A DNA stretch of 64,000 nt from Labilithrix sp. (GTDB lineage Bacteria; Myxococcota_A; Polyangia; Polyangiales; Polyangiaceae). The notes beneath the pieces are model-generated. The model was not told the DNA's origin. It was given only the letters and a program-made list of their open reading frames with translations, and did not search any database. A program made the position numbers and the translations under genes. The first letter of the stretch is position 1. Every line of letters starts with the position of its first letter. This document shows, piece after piece, positions 18,147 through 27,875 of this stretch. Location of the stretch: NCBI GenBank assembly GCA_019637155.1, contig JAHBWE010000002.1:310001-374000 (forward strand), written 5' to 3'.

Positions 18147-21100
18147 ATGCGCCTTTTACCGTTGTCCCTCCTCTTGTGTACGACCGCTTCGGCCGTCGCG
18201 TGCGTGCACGACGACAAGAGGCCCACGGGCTCGAACCTCACCGCCGAGTCGCGCGCCTTCGTCCCGCCGCCGGCCCCGATCCAGTACGTCGTCGGCGATC
18301 CCGGCGGCGCGCGCTCGAGCACGATCGTCATCCCGCTCAACGGCGGCGCGCAGGGCATGGTCGTCGACAAGCGGCGCGTCATCGTCTCCCGCGGCGAGCC
18401 CCGCGTCGCGGCCGACGCTCCGACCGAGTCGATCTCCGGCGCGGTGAAGCTGCCGTCGCGCTTCGGCGGCGGCTTCCTCTTCTGGACCGAGAACACGATC
18501 TACCGATCGGACGCGTTCGACTCCGCGCTCGTGCCGGTCGCGCGCACGCCGGACAGCATCCAGTCGATCTCGTTCGGCCCCAAGGCGGTGATGGTCCGCA
18601 CGAACGAGGGCGCGCGCTGGGGCATCGGCCTGCCGAAGGGGGAGCGCGTCCCGCTCTTGCCGCTCGGCGTCGTCGACGTGGTCGCGCTCGACGAGGGGCG
18701 CGCGCTCGGCTTCGACGATCAGGGCTCGGTCTTCACGAGCATCGACGGCGGCGAGCACTGGAACGACGCGACCGCGCAGGTGAAGGCGACGCCGACGCGC
18801 GTCTTCATCTTCGAAGAGGAGCTCTGGCTCGAGGACAACAACGGGAACGCGATGCGCCTCGAGCCGGACGGCCACCTCTCGTGGTTCGATCACGTCCCCG
18901 AGCCTCCGGAGGCGGAGCGGCCCCGCGATCCGCGCTGGCACAGCGCGGAGTCGCCGGTGCGCGTCGCGGTCCGCTCCGGCGTCGCGATCGACGACTCGAC
19001 CGCGCTCGTCCTCGACTCCGGCGATCTGTTCCGCGTCGACGTGCGCACGGGCGACATCGTCTCCGTCCTCGGCGGCAAGCTCCCGCCCGACGCGATGTGC
19101 CAGGGCATGCCCGTCGCGGGCGACGTGCTCTTCGCGTGCATTCCGCGCGGCGGCGGCAGCGCGTTCGTGGTCTCGCACACGCTCGGCGGCTCCGATCCGA
19201 TCATCGAGCAGACGTTCGCCTCGGGCTCGCCGTTCTACGGGTCGGACGACGGCGGCCTCGCGTACGGATCGACGTGCTCGTCGGTCTCCGCGACGCCGGG
19301 GAGCCCTCCCCCGAACGCGCTCCCGACCGCGTGCGTGCGCCTCCCCACCGGCCAGTGGGAGGAGCGCGACGTCTCGAACCTCTCCCTCGACGCCGGCGCA
19401 GGACCCGGCGACGTGACGGTCGCCCGCTGGCTGCCGCGCGCCGACGGCCGCGTCGTCGCGCTGATCTCCGATCCCAACCCAGGCCTCTTCGATCCGGTGA
19501 GCGGCGTGCTCGTCGCGCTCGGCGACGAGATCAAGAGCGCCGCCCGCGGCAGCGTCGGCTACAGCTACCCGCGCTACTCGTACCGCGGCCGCTCCCGGTA
19601 CAGCGGCCGCTACGGCCCCAGCGGTGGAATGACCGGCATCATCGACGGCAGCTGGTCGTACGTCGGCCAGAACATCCGCGCCGCCGCGGCGCACGGCGAG
19701 ACGTACGAGATCTCCGAGGACGGGAAGGTGAAGACCTCGGCCTACGACCTCGAGTCCGTCTTCTACTTCGCGATGGGGATCGGGCGCTCGAAGGACGGAC
19801 GCCTCTACCAGACGAGCGATCACGGCATGACGTGGACCGAGGTCGCCGCGCCGCCGAGCGGTGCGGAGTCGATCGATCTCCTCACCTGCACGACGGTCGG
19901 CTGCGATCTCGGCGCGTTCTACCGCATCGGCTGGTCCGCGCGTCCGCCGCGTCCGGTCACGCCCGCCGTCCCGGCGCCGCCTGCGCCGGCGGTGCGTCGG
20001 GTGCGCGGGCTCGAGCTCTCGTGCCGCTCGAGCGGCGCGGTCGTCTCGAAGCTCTCTCCGCGGACCGAGATGTCGCCGGAGGACCTCGGCCTCGGCGCCG
20101 CGCGCGTCCCCGCCCCCGACGAGAAGCACGACTGGATGTACGTGCGCATGGGCCTCGGCCGCACGATCGCGACGCCGTGGAGCGGGCCGTTCGGCGGCGA
20201 CGGCGACGGGGGCGAGTCGATCGCCGGGCTCCGCATGATGCTCACCGGCTTCTCGGCGATCAAAGACGACAACGATCAGGTCATCGCCTCGGGTCCGGTG
20301 CGGAACATCAACCTGCTCCGCCGCGGCGCGCCCTACGTCGCGCCGTTCGATCCGCTCGGCCGCGTGGTGCGCGCGAGCATCCCGATGAGCGAGGTGATCG
20401 CCGCCGGCCGCCGCGCGGGGGTCCCGCTCGACGAGCTCTTCATGGAGGACCCGACCCAGTCGGGCAACCCGATCCCGCTCACGCCGCTCGATCCCAACGC
20501 GGTCGGCGACCTCGCGCTCCACGACACGTCGCAGGGCTTGCTCTCGATCTTCCGCGGCGAGCGCGTGCGCGTCGCGGTCCGTCCGTCGCAGGGCAACAAC
20601 CCGGTCACGTTCTCGGGCGTCGTCCTCCCCAACGACGAGGCGGCGTTCATCGAGGCCGAGATGGGCGGTCCGGCGCGCGTCTACAAGGTCGGTCCCGGCG
20701 GCGTCATCGATCTCTTCAACGTGCCGCAGCAAGAGATGCTGCACGGCCCGAACCCCGACGCGCTCGCGATCGACGCGAAGGGCAACCTCAGCGTGATCCG
20801 CACGCCGAGCGGGAGCGATCCGGCGTCGGCCCTCGACTCCGCGTACGTCGTCACGCCGGGCAGCCCCTTCGCGCCGCTCGCGCCGTGGTCGACGGTGAAA
20901 TTCGCCGACGATCCGGCCTGCAAGAGCGAGCAGGGTGGATACCGCACGACGCTGCAGGTGATCGGTCCGTGGATCCGCATCACGACGCCGGACCTGAAGG
21001 TCGAGGAGGCGCCGATGATCGCGCGCGTGCGCTGGACCGACAAGCGCGTGTGCCTCGAGGGCTTCGAGGTGAAGATGCCGCCGGCCGACGTCCGCATCTC

Positions 21101-21239
21101 GGCGTACGGCAGCCCGCAGACGTTCTCGATCGGCACGTGGCTCGTGGCGAAGGGCAGCACCTTCGCCCGCGTCGGCGTCGGCGAAGGCGTCGAGTGGCGC
21201 CAGCCGATGGAGTGCACCGTCGTCTCGACGGGGCCGTGA
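18147..21239 (+). CDS. Large lipoprotein with BNR/Asp-box repeats
   Basis: A 1030-residue exported protein. The signal MRLLPLSLLLCTTASAVAC fits a lipoprotein, Cys near 19. Asp-box (BNR) motifs SIDGGEHW (near 197) and TSDHGMTW (near 555) and long strand-rich sequence point to a beta-propeller. An odd Tyr/Arg/Ser patch (SYPRYSYRGRSRYSGRYG) lies near 475-492. The C-terminal 350 residues form a different, partly Cys-containing region (DLLTCTTVGCDLG; DPACKSEQGG; ECTVVSTGP). It may sense or bind polysaccharide or protein at the outer surface, but no catalytic residues can be assigned. Its stop overlaps the next ATG (TGATG). Confidence 0.75.
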   Translation: MRLLPLSLLLCTTASAVACVHDDKRPTGSNLTAESRAFVPPPAPIQYVVGDPGGARSSTIVIPLNGGAQGMVVDKRRVIVSRGEPRVAADAPTESISGAVKLPSRFGGGFLFWTENTIYRSDAFDSALVPVARTPDSIQSISFGPKAVMVRTNEGARWGIGLPKGERVPLLPLGVVDVVALDEGRALGFDDQGSVFTSIDGGEHWNDATAQVKATPTRVFIFEEELWLEDNNGNAMRLEPDGHLSWFDHVPEPPEAERPRDPRWHSAESPVRVAVRSGVAIDDSTALVLDSGDLFRVDVRTGDIVSVLGGKLPPDAMCQGMPVAGDVLFACIPRGGGSAFVVSHTLGGSDPIIEQTFASGSPFYGSDDGGLAYGSTCSSVSATPGSPPPNALPTACVRLPTGQWEERDVSNLSLDAGAGPGDVTVARWLPRADGRVVALISDPNPGLFDPVSGVLVALGDEIKSAARGSVGYSYPRYSYRGRSRYSGRYGPSGGMTGIIDGSWSYVGQNIRAAAAHGETYEISEDGKVKTSAYDLESVFYFAMGIGRSKDGRLYQTSDHGMTWTEVAAPPSGAESIDLLTCTTVGCDLGAFYRIGWSARPPRPVTPAVPAPPAPAVRRVRGLELSCRSSGAVVSKLSPRTEMSPEDLGLGAARVPAPDEKHDWMYVRMGLGRTIATPWSGPFGGDGDGGESIAGLRMMLTGFSAIKDDNDQVIASGPVRNINLLRRGAPYVAPFDPLGRVVRASIPMSEVIAAGRRAGVPLDELFMEDPTQSGNPIPLTPLDPNAVGDLALHDTSQGLLSIFRGERVRVAVRPSQGNNPVTFSGVVLPNDEAAFIEAEMGGPARVYKVGPGGVIDLFNVPQQEMLHGPNPDALAIDAKGNLSVIRTPSGSDPASALDSAYVVTPGSPFAPLAPWSTVKFADDPACKSEQGGYRTTLQVIGPWIRITTPDLKVEEAPMIARVRWTDKRVCLEGFEVKMPPADVRISAYGSPQTFSIGTWLVAKGSTFARVGVGEGVEWRQPMECTVVSTGP

Positions 21240-21700
21240 TGCGCTCCGCGCTCGCGATCGTCTTTGGCCTCGGCCTCGGCCTGGTGGCGTGCGCGGCGCC
21301 GGCGACGCCGGTCGAGCCGGTGGCGCCTTCGACGCCGCCGGAGGCGCCGAGCAGCGAGCCGCCCGCGGCGGAGGAGGTCGTGTCGACCACGCGCAAGCGC
21401 ACGCGGACGAGCAAGGCGGTGCCGCCGGAGCGCGACGGGACGAAGCCGAAGAACGGGCGAACGCTGAACCCTCGCGACGCGATGGGCCGCACCGTGTTCG
21501 TGCGCGCCGACGATCACTGCTTCGTCGAGGTGAAGGAGGGCACCGAGCTCGTCGACTGCCCACCCGAGACGAACGATCCGGCGTACGACCACTGCACCGC
21601 GCAGCTCGTCCTCGAGGAGGGCACCTCCAAGTGCTACTGCGTAACAGGCGCAGGCACACACCGAATGCCGCGACCGACCACTTGCCCGAAGGGGTTGTGA
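21239..21700 (+). CDS. Small Cys-containing lipoprotein
   Basis: A 153-residue protein whose ATG overlaps the preceding stop. The N-terminus SALAIVFGLGLGLVAC is a lipoprotein signal. A Pro/Ala/Glu linker and a basic patch (TTRKRTRTSK) precede a compact C-terminal domain with five cysteines (DHCFVEV, DCPPE, DHCTAQL, KCYCVTG, TCPKGL). I do not recognise the family. Co-translation with the BNR lipoprotein suggests they act together. The dispersed hairpin repeat begins 12 bases after the stop. Confidence 0.7.
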   Translation: MRSALAIVFGLGLGLVACAAPATPVEPVAPSTPPEAPSSEPPAAEEVVSTTRKRTRTSKAVPPERDGTKPKNGRTLNPRDAMGRTVFVRADDHCFVEVKEGTELVDCPPETNDPAYDHCTAQLVLEEGTSKCYCVTGAGTHRMPRPTTCPKGL

Positions 21701-21711
21701 CGCCGGCTTCA

Positions 21712-21814
21712 ACGCCGGGGCTTCGCCCCGACACCCCACCCCCGACACGGCCCTCGCGCTGCGCGCTCGGGGCGCTTCGCGCCCGCATTCGCGGCCGCTT
21801 CTGGGGCCCCGGCA
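21712..21814 (+). repeat. Dispersed GC-rich hairpin repeat, copy A
   Basis: About 100 bases beginning AACGCCGGGGCTTCGCCCCG, just downstream of the lipoprotein stop. Hairpin 1 is GGGGC-TTC-GCCCC with flanking pairs (one mismatch here); hairpin 2 is GGGCGC-TTC-GCGCCC; the end reads GCGGCCGCTTCTGGGGCCCC. Copies B (36963-37065) and C (58940-59038) are nearly identical and sit in the same position and orientation relative to the gene before them. No terminal inverted repeat or target duplication was recognised. Confidence 0.85.
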
Positions 21815-21897
21815 CGCAGACACGACGCTTGCGACGCTCGGAATCGTCGTGGCGTTTGTAACGATCGGGGGGTGAGCGCATTGAAGAGGGGATGACG

Positions 21898-22431
21898 ATG
21901 CGGCGATGGTGGAGCGGGGCGGGGAAGGTTGCGGCGCTCGGGGGCGCGTTGGTTGGGGCGGCGGGGGCGGGGCGCGCGGTGGGGGTTGCGTCGGCGCCGC
22001 CGCGCGTCGTGTTCGCGGCGGCGCCGCCGGTGACGACGTGTGCGGTGCCGCTGCGCGAGCAGCCGCTCGAGACCGAGACTGACGTCGCGCCGGCGCCGAA
22101 GCCGCGTCCTGCGCCGGTGCCGAAAGTGAAGGCGCCGCGCAAGATCGCGATCGCTCCGAACGGCAACCGGGCGGTGCGGACGCCCGCCGATGAGGACCTG
22201 CCCGCGTGGGTCCCGATCCGCGGGAGGCTCACGGTCGTGGAGTCCTCCGACCTCGCGGAGAACCTCGGCCTCCTGCCGATCGGATGGGCGAAGGCGCACC
22301 CCGACGAGATCGCGTCGGTCGCGGCGCTGCTCGAGGCCGAGCGGGCGGCGCGGGCCGCTGCCGCGCCGCCGCCTTCGAGTGGCCCCACGACGTGGACCTA
22401 TGTCCCGGGCGAGGTCTTCGTCGGGCTGTGA
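21898..22431 (+). CDS. Hypothetical exported protein, Ala/Pro-rich
   Basis: A 177-residue protein. ATG 21898 is preferred over 21892 because the GAGGGG motif then lies six bases upstream. A basic N-terminus and an Ala/Gly-rich hydrophobic stretch (VAALGGALVGAAGAGRAVG) could be a signal or anchor. A Pro/Lys linker (PAPKPRPAPVPKVKAP) and a small C-terminal domain follow (DLPAWVPIRGRLTVVESSD, ENLGLLPIGWAKAHPDEI). No family is recognised. It converges with the CD225-like gene eight bases downstream. Confidence 0.55.
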   Translation: MRRWWSGAGKVAALGGALVGAAGAGRAVGVASAPPRVVFAAAPPVTTCAVPLREQPLETETDVAPAPKPRPAPVPKVKAPRKIAIAPNGNRAVRTPADEDLPAWVPIRGRLTVVESSDLAENLGLLPIGWAKAHPDEIASVAALLEAERAARAAAAPPPSSGPTTWTYVPGEVFVGL

Positions 22432-22439
22432 CGCGTGCG

Positions 22440-23057
22440 TCAGTGGTTCATCGCGTTGATGACGCCGAGCAGGATCGAGAGGATGAGGCCGACGACGGCG
22501 CCGACGATCGCCATCGTCATCGAGCTCTTCGCCTTCGCGGCTGCGCCGGCGAGGTCGCCCGTCTTCTTCATGTTGCCGGCCTGAACGGCGAAGACGATGC
22601 CGACGATGCAGATGATCGAGCCGATGCAGCCGCCGCTGCAGAAGATGAACGCGACGATGTTGAGGATGAGCGGGAGTGTCGTGTTCACCTCGCCGCCCGC
22701 GCCCGGCATCATCGGACCGCCCGGCGGAGGGAAGCCGCCCGGGGGACCGAAGCCGCCGCCCGGAGGAGCGCCGAAGCCGCCGCCCGGAGGCGCACCGCCC
22801 GGAGGTCCGCCGTAGCCCGGAGGCCCGCCGCCCGGCGGACCGCCATAGCCGCCGCCGCCCGGAGGACCACCACCCGGCGGACCGCCGTAACCGCCGCCGC
22901 CCGGAGGCGGACCGCCCGGAGGTCCGCCGTAACCGCCACCACCCGGAGGACCGCCGTAACCTCCTCCGCCCGGGGGCGGGTAGCCGCCGCCCGGAGGCCC
23001 GTATCCGCCCGCGGCTTGAAGGTTTCCGTTTGCGCTCGTCGGGTCCGTCATCATCAT
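22440..23057 (-). CDS. CD225/dispanin-like two-helix membrane protein with Gly/Pro-rich N-terminus
   Basis: A 205-residue protein; three ATGs in a row (23057, 23054, 23051) make the exact start uncertain. The first 120 residues are repeats of YGGPPGG and GGPPGGG. The C-terminal 85 residues have two membrane helices (LILNIVAFIFCSGGCIGSII and MAIVGAVVGLILSILLGVI) separated by a short loop with AVQAGNMKKTGDLAGAAAKA. That loop, with a basic residue, then a Gly-Asp and a run of Ala, is the CD225 pattern found in bacterial dispanin-like and DUF4190 proteins. The function in bacteria is unknown. It is divergent from a DUF2752 gene. Confidence 0.7.
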   Translation of the reverse strand: MMMTDPTSANGNLQAAGGYGPPGGGYPPPGGGGYGGPPGGGGYGGPPGGPPPGGGGYGGPPGGGPPGGGGYGGPPGGGPPGYGGPPGGAPPGGGFGAPPGGGFGPPGGFPPPGGPMMPGAGGEVNTTLPLILNIVAFIFCSGGCIGSIICIVGIVFAVQAGNMKKTGDLAGAAAKAKSSMTMAIVGAVVGLILSILLGVINAMNH

Positions 23058-23113
23058 GGGTCAAGAATCGCAGAGCCCGCGGGCGATGCCAATTCGGAAA
23101 ACGGGCCACGAAA

Positions 23114-23596
23114 TTGGTAGGTGAGGGAGCGACGAGGGCGGATGGGACGGTCGCGCTTCCGCGCGCCCCCGAGCCGCCGCGCGCCCCGGAGCCGCCGCCG
23201 CGCGCGGTCCGGCTGCGGCGGGCGGGCGGCGCCGCGCTGGTCTGCGCCGCGCTCTTCGCCGTCCTTTACGCGGGCGCGCTGCCGTGCATGTTCGCGCGGC
23301 TCACGCACCAGCCTTGCCCCGGCTGCGGATCGACGCGCGCGGTGCTCGCCCTCCTCCACGGCGATCTCCACGGCGTCCTCACGAACAACCCGTTCGGGCC
23401 GGCGGTCGCGCTCCTCGTCGGCGCGCTCGCGGCGCAGTGTTTCGTGTCGATCCTGCGCTGGGGCGATCTCCGCGAGGCGGTGACGGGACGGGCGGGCGCG
23501 GTCATGAAGCGCCTCTTCATCGCGCTCTTCGTCCTCGAGGTCGCGCTCTGGATCGCGCGGTTCTTCGGCATGTTCGGCGGTCCGGTCCCGGTGTGA
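23114..23596 (+). CDS. DUF2752 membrane protein
   Basis: A protein of about 160 residues, most likely from a TTG at 23114; the frame stays open further upstream, so the start is uncertain. After a Pro/Arg-rich N-terminus come a membrane helix (GAALVCAALFAVLYAGAL), the family signature HQPCPGCGSTRA, a helix FGPAVALLVGALAAQCFV, and a last helix (LFIALFVLEVALWIARFFG). DUF2752 proteins are small integral membrane proteins of unknown role. The head-to-head arrangement with a CD225-like gene is worth noting because both are small membrane proteins. Confidence 0.8.
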   Translation: MVGEGATRADGTVALPRAPEPPRAPEPPPRAVRLRRAGGAALVCAALFAVLYAGALPCMFARLTHQPCPGCGSTRAVLALLHGDLHGVLTNNPFGPAVALLVGALAAQCFVSILRWGDLREAVTGRAGAVMKRLFIALFVLEVALWIARFFGMFGGPVPV

Positions 23597-23613
23597 GCTG
23601 ATAGGCTCCAGCC

Positions 23614-25374
<1,761 letters not shown>

Positions 25375-25385
25375 GGCGACGCGCG

Positions 25386-26048
25386 TCAGCCGCGGCCGAG
25401 GAGGCCGCCGAGCTCGCGGACGGGGCGCGGCTCCACGTCGGTGTCGCGGAGGAAGCGGAGGTTCACGATGTTGATCGCGACGTGCGCGAGGATCGGGCCG
25501 ACCAGGCTGCCGGTCACGAGGAAGAGCGCGCCGAAGAGGAGGCCCATGATCGCCGCCCACGCCGTCCAGAACCATCCCGCGCGGCCGCGGAGCTGATGCA
25601 GCGCGCCGAACGCGACTGACGAGAGGGCGAGCCCCAAGAGCGGAGTGAGGAGGCCGCGGAAGAAGAGCTCCTCCGCGACGCCGCTCGCGAGGCCGACGAC
25701 GAAGATCGTGCCGTCGCCCGCGTCGCGGACGACCGGGCGGAGATCGGAGTGGAGCGACTTCGCCCAGCCCCAGCGGCCGACGAAGAGCCGCGTCGCGCGG
25801 ACGGTCCCCACCGCGAGGGCGCCCCCGCCCGCCGCGCTGAGGACGTGGCGCGACCAGAGCGGCAGGATCGAGAGCCAGGCCTCCGTCTCGATCGGGCTAT
25901 TGTCCCGCACGAAGGCGATCCCCAGCGTCAGCAGGCTGAGCGCGCCGTAGACCAGGAGTGCGGACGGCGCCGGCCCCCGCCGCACGCCCATGTGCACGTG
26001 ACCGCGAGGCCGAGCTCGTCCGGAGTGCGGGATCGCGCGGGCAGCCAT
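25386..26048 (-). CDS. CPBP-family intramembrane protease
   Basis: A 220-residue membrane protein from ATG 26048; an ATG at 25991 would remove 19 residues that are not hydrophobic and is nearly as likely. Helices begin at ALLVYGALSLLTLGIAFV. The CPBP motifs are AEELFFRGL (E-E-x-x-x-R), FGALHQ and LAHVAINIVN. The family includes prenyl-protein proteases and bacteriocin-immunity proteins; here the substrate is unknown. It is divergent from the HD-GYP regulator, and the 12-bp tandem repeat lies between them. Confidence 0.87.
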   Translation of the reverse strand: MAARAIPHSGRARPRGHVHMGVRRGPAPSALLVYGALSLLTLGIAFVRDNSPIETEAWLSILPLWSRHVLSAAGGGALAVGTVRATRLFVGRWGWAKSLHSDLRPVVRDAGDGTIFVVGLASGVAEELFFRGLLTPLLGLALSSVAFGALHQLRGRAGWFWTAWAAIMGLLFGALFLVTGSLVGPILAHVAINIVNLRFLRDTDVEPRPVRELGGLLGRG

Positions 26049-26084
26049 CGCCCGGGCTTCTTGGCATGGCCGGGCGCCTAAAGC

Positions 26085-26144
26085 AACGAGCCAGAGAACG
26101 AGCCAGAGAACGAGCCAGAGAACGAGCCAGAGAACGAGCCAGAG
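26085..26144. repeat. Five perfect 12-bp tandem repeats in a divergent promoter region
   Basis: AACGAGCCAGAG occurs five times without any change, filling 26085-26144 exactly. It lies between the divergent starts of the CPBP protease (26048) and the HD-GYP regulator (26217). An open frame crosses the array, but no gene is supported. Its unit length is near one helical turn and a bit, so several copies would present the same face with a gradual twist. Confidence 0.95.
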
Positions 26145-26216
26145 GTGACGAGAGGAGAGGAATTGTTCGCGCGAAGACGCGGAGAGCCTGTTACATTGCT
26201 CGGTCGACACGCGCAC

Positions 26217-27767
26217 ATGACGATGACGAACGAAGAGCGACCGCGTGTTCTGATCGTCGACGACGAGAAATTCATTCGCGACATCCTCGCGGACTTCCTC
26301 GGAATGGAAGGCTACGTCGTCCGCACGGCGGAGGACGGGCAGGCCGCCCTCTCCGAGCTGACGCACGCCCACTACGACCTCGTCATCAGCGACCTGAAGA
26401 TGCCGCGGATGGGCGGCATCGAGCTCCTCGAGCAGATCGGGAGCGCGGCGCCGAACGCCCTCACCGTCATCATGACCGGCTTCGGCACGGTCGAGACCGC
26501 GATCGACGCGATGAAGCGCGGCGCGTACGACTACATCCTCAAGCCGTTCAAGGTCGAGGAGGTCATCCACGTCGTCCAGCGCGGGCTCGAGAAGCAGCGG
26601 CTCGCGGCGGAGAACCTCCGCCTCAAGGAGGCGCTCTCGCTCTACAAGGTGAGCGAGGCGATCGCGGCCTCGCTCTCGCTCGAGGAGGTCCTCGCCACCG
26701 TCGGCGACGCGGCGATCCACGAGATCCACGGCGACCTCGCGTCGACGTGGCTCGACAACGGCGAGGGCGGCTACTTCGAGCGCCAGCGCCTCTGCCCGCC
26801 GAAGCACCTCCGCACCGGCGCGATGAAGGACCTGCGCGACACGCAGCCGGGCACGCCGGCGGGCACGAGCACGGGCCTCTCGCTCGGCGCCTTCAACCCG
26901 CAGGCGTTCGTCTCCCACTTCGCGCAGGACTCGACCCTCCTCGAGCACGGGCGCGACAACGTGATGCGCTTCTTCGTGACGGAGCCGGAGCTCCCGATCG
27001 AGTCGCTCATCGCGGTGCCGCTCAAGATGCAGACGCGGCTCCTCGGCTGGATCACCGCCGCGAGCTTCACGAAGGGCAAGCGCTTCGACGAAGGCCAGCG
27101 CAAGCTCCTCTCGCTCGTCGGCTCGCGCGCGGCGGCGGCGATCGAGAACGCGCGCCTCTACGAGGACCTCCGCGCCACCTTCCAGCAGACGATCGAGGGC
27201 CTCGCGCAGGCGATCGACAAGATGGACCGCTACACCGCGGGCCACTCCGAGCGCGTCGCGACGTACGCGATGTACCTCGCGATGCGCCTCGGCCTCCCGC
27301 CCGATCAGGTCGAGATCGTCCGCCAGAGCGCGCTGATGCACGACATTGGCAAGCTCGGCTGCGTCTTGAACCTCAACAAGCCGGGCAAGCTCTCGCAGGA
27401 CGAGTACGAGGCGTTCAAGAAGCACCCCGGCTACGGGCGCGACATCCTCGAGCCGATCAAGTTCCTCCACCCGCTCATCCCGGGCGTGCACCTCCATCAC
27501 GAGCGCTGGGACGGCCGTGGCTATCCCCTTGGCCTGAAGGGCAATGACGTGCCCTTGATGGCACGCATCATCGCGATCGCCGACACCTACGACGCGATGA
27601 CGAGCGACCGCGCCTACCGCCGCGCGCTCCCGCACGAGGTCGCGGTCACCGAGATCGAGCGCTGCTCCGGCACGCAGTTCGACCCCGACGTCGCGAACGT
27701 CTTCAACGAGGGCCTCGACCAGTACCGCGAGAGCGAGGTCGCGAAGGGGAACAGCGTCCCGGAGTAG
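26217..27767 (+). CDS. Response regulator REC-GAF-HD-GYP, putative cyclic-di-GMP phosphodiesterase
   Basis: A 516-residue protein; ATG 26217 or the next ATG two codons on precedes the receiver domain directly, so the longer frame from 26145 is not used. The receiver spans about 10-125 with DDEKF, the phospho-acceptor Asp in DLVISDLKMP, and the K of YDYILKPF. A GAF-like domain lies at about 150-310. The HD-GYP domain at about 330-515 has HDIGKLG, HHERWDGRGYP and ADTYDAMTSDRAYR, the full set of residues for hydrolysis of cyclic-di-GMP. No partner histidine kinase is in the window. Confidence 0.94.
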   Translation: MTMTNEERPRVLIVDDEKFIRDILADFLGMEGYVVRTAEDGQAALSELTHAHYDLVISDLKMPRMGGIELLEQIGSAAPNALTVIMTGFGTVETAIDAMKRGAYDYILKPFKVEEVIHVVQRGLEKQRLAAENLRLKEALSLYKVSEAIAASLSLEEVLATVGDAAIHEIHGDLASTWLDNGEGGYFERQRLCPPKHLRTGAMKDLRDTQPGTPAGTSTGLSLGAFNPQAFVSHFAQDSTLLEHGRDNVMRFFVTEPELPIESLIAVPLKMQTRLLGWITAASFTKGKRFDEGQRKLLSLVGSRAAAAIENARLYEDLRATFQQTIEGLAQAIDKMDRYTAGHSERVATYAMYLAMRLGLPPDQVEIVRQSALMHDIGKLGCVLNLNKPGKLSQDEYEAFKKHPGYGRDILEPIKFLHPLIPGVHLHHERWDGRGYPLGLKGNDVPLMARIIAIADTYDAMTSDRAYRRALPHEVAVTEIERCSGTQFDPDVANVFNEGLDQYRESEVAKGNSVPE

Positions 27768-27804
27768 CTTGCCCTTCGCGGCAGGCGACCTAAAGTCTCT
27801 CGTC

Positions 27805-27872
27805 GAGGCCACGTCCTCACCCCGCAGCGGGGCGCCAAGTCCGGGACGGCCCGGCTCTTCCGAAGGAGAGCC
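27805..27872 (+). promoter_or_regulatory. Structured leader of gdx with sequestered ribosome site; possible guanidine-II-like element
   Basis: Four hairpins are visible. GAGG/CCTC (27805-27818), CCCCG-CAG-CGGGG (27820-27832), CCGGG-ACGG-CCCGG (27841-27854), and GGCTCTTC-CGAA-GGAGAGCC (27853-27872). The last holds the ribosome site GGAGAG in its 3' arm, three bases before the ATG. It shares two bases with the ACGG hairpin, so the two cannot both be fully formed. Guanidine-II riboswitches consist of two hairpins with ACGR loops and often precede gdx/sugE. Here only one loop matches; the upstream loop reads CCACGT. Thermal or other control is the alternative. Confidence 0.4.
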
Positions 27873-27875
27873 GCC

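Noticed and set aside
18156..22388. Reverse-strand open frame of 1410 codons
   Set aside because: It is the antisense shadow of the BNR lipoprotein; composition is Arg/Asp/Ala-rich and no motif is found.
27780..27872. Guanidine-I or guanidine-III riboswitch upstream of gdx
   Set aside because: The conserved guanidine-I strings (for example the AGGGAUAAAAGCC region) and the guanidine-III pattern are absent; only a guanidine-II-like hairpin remains as a candidate.
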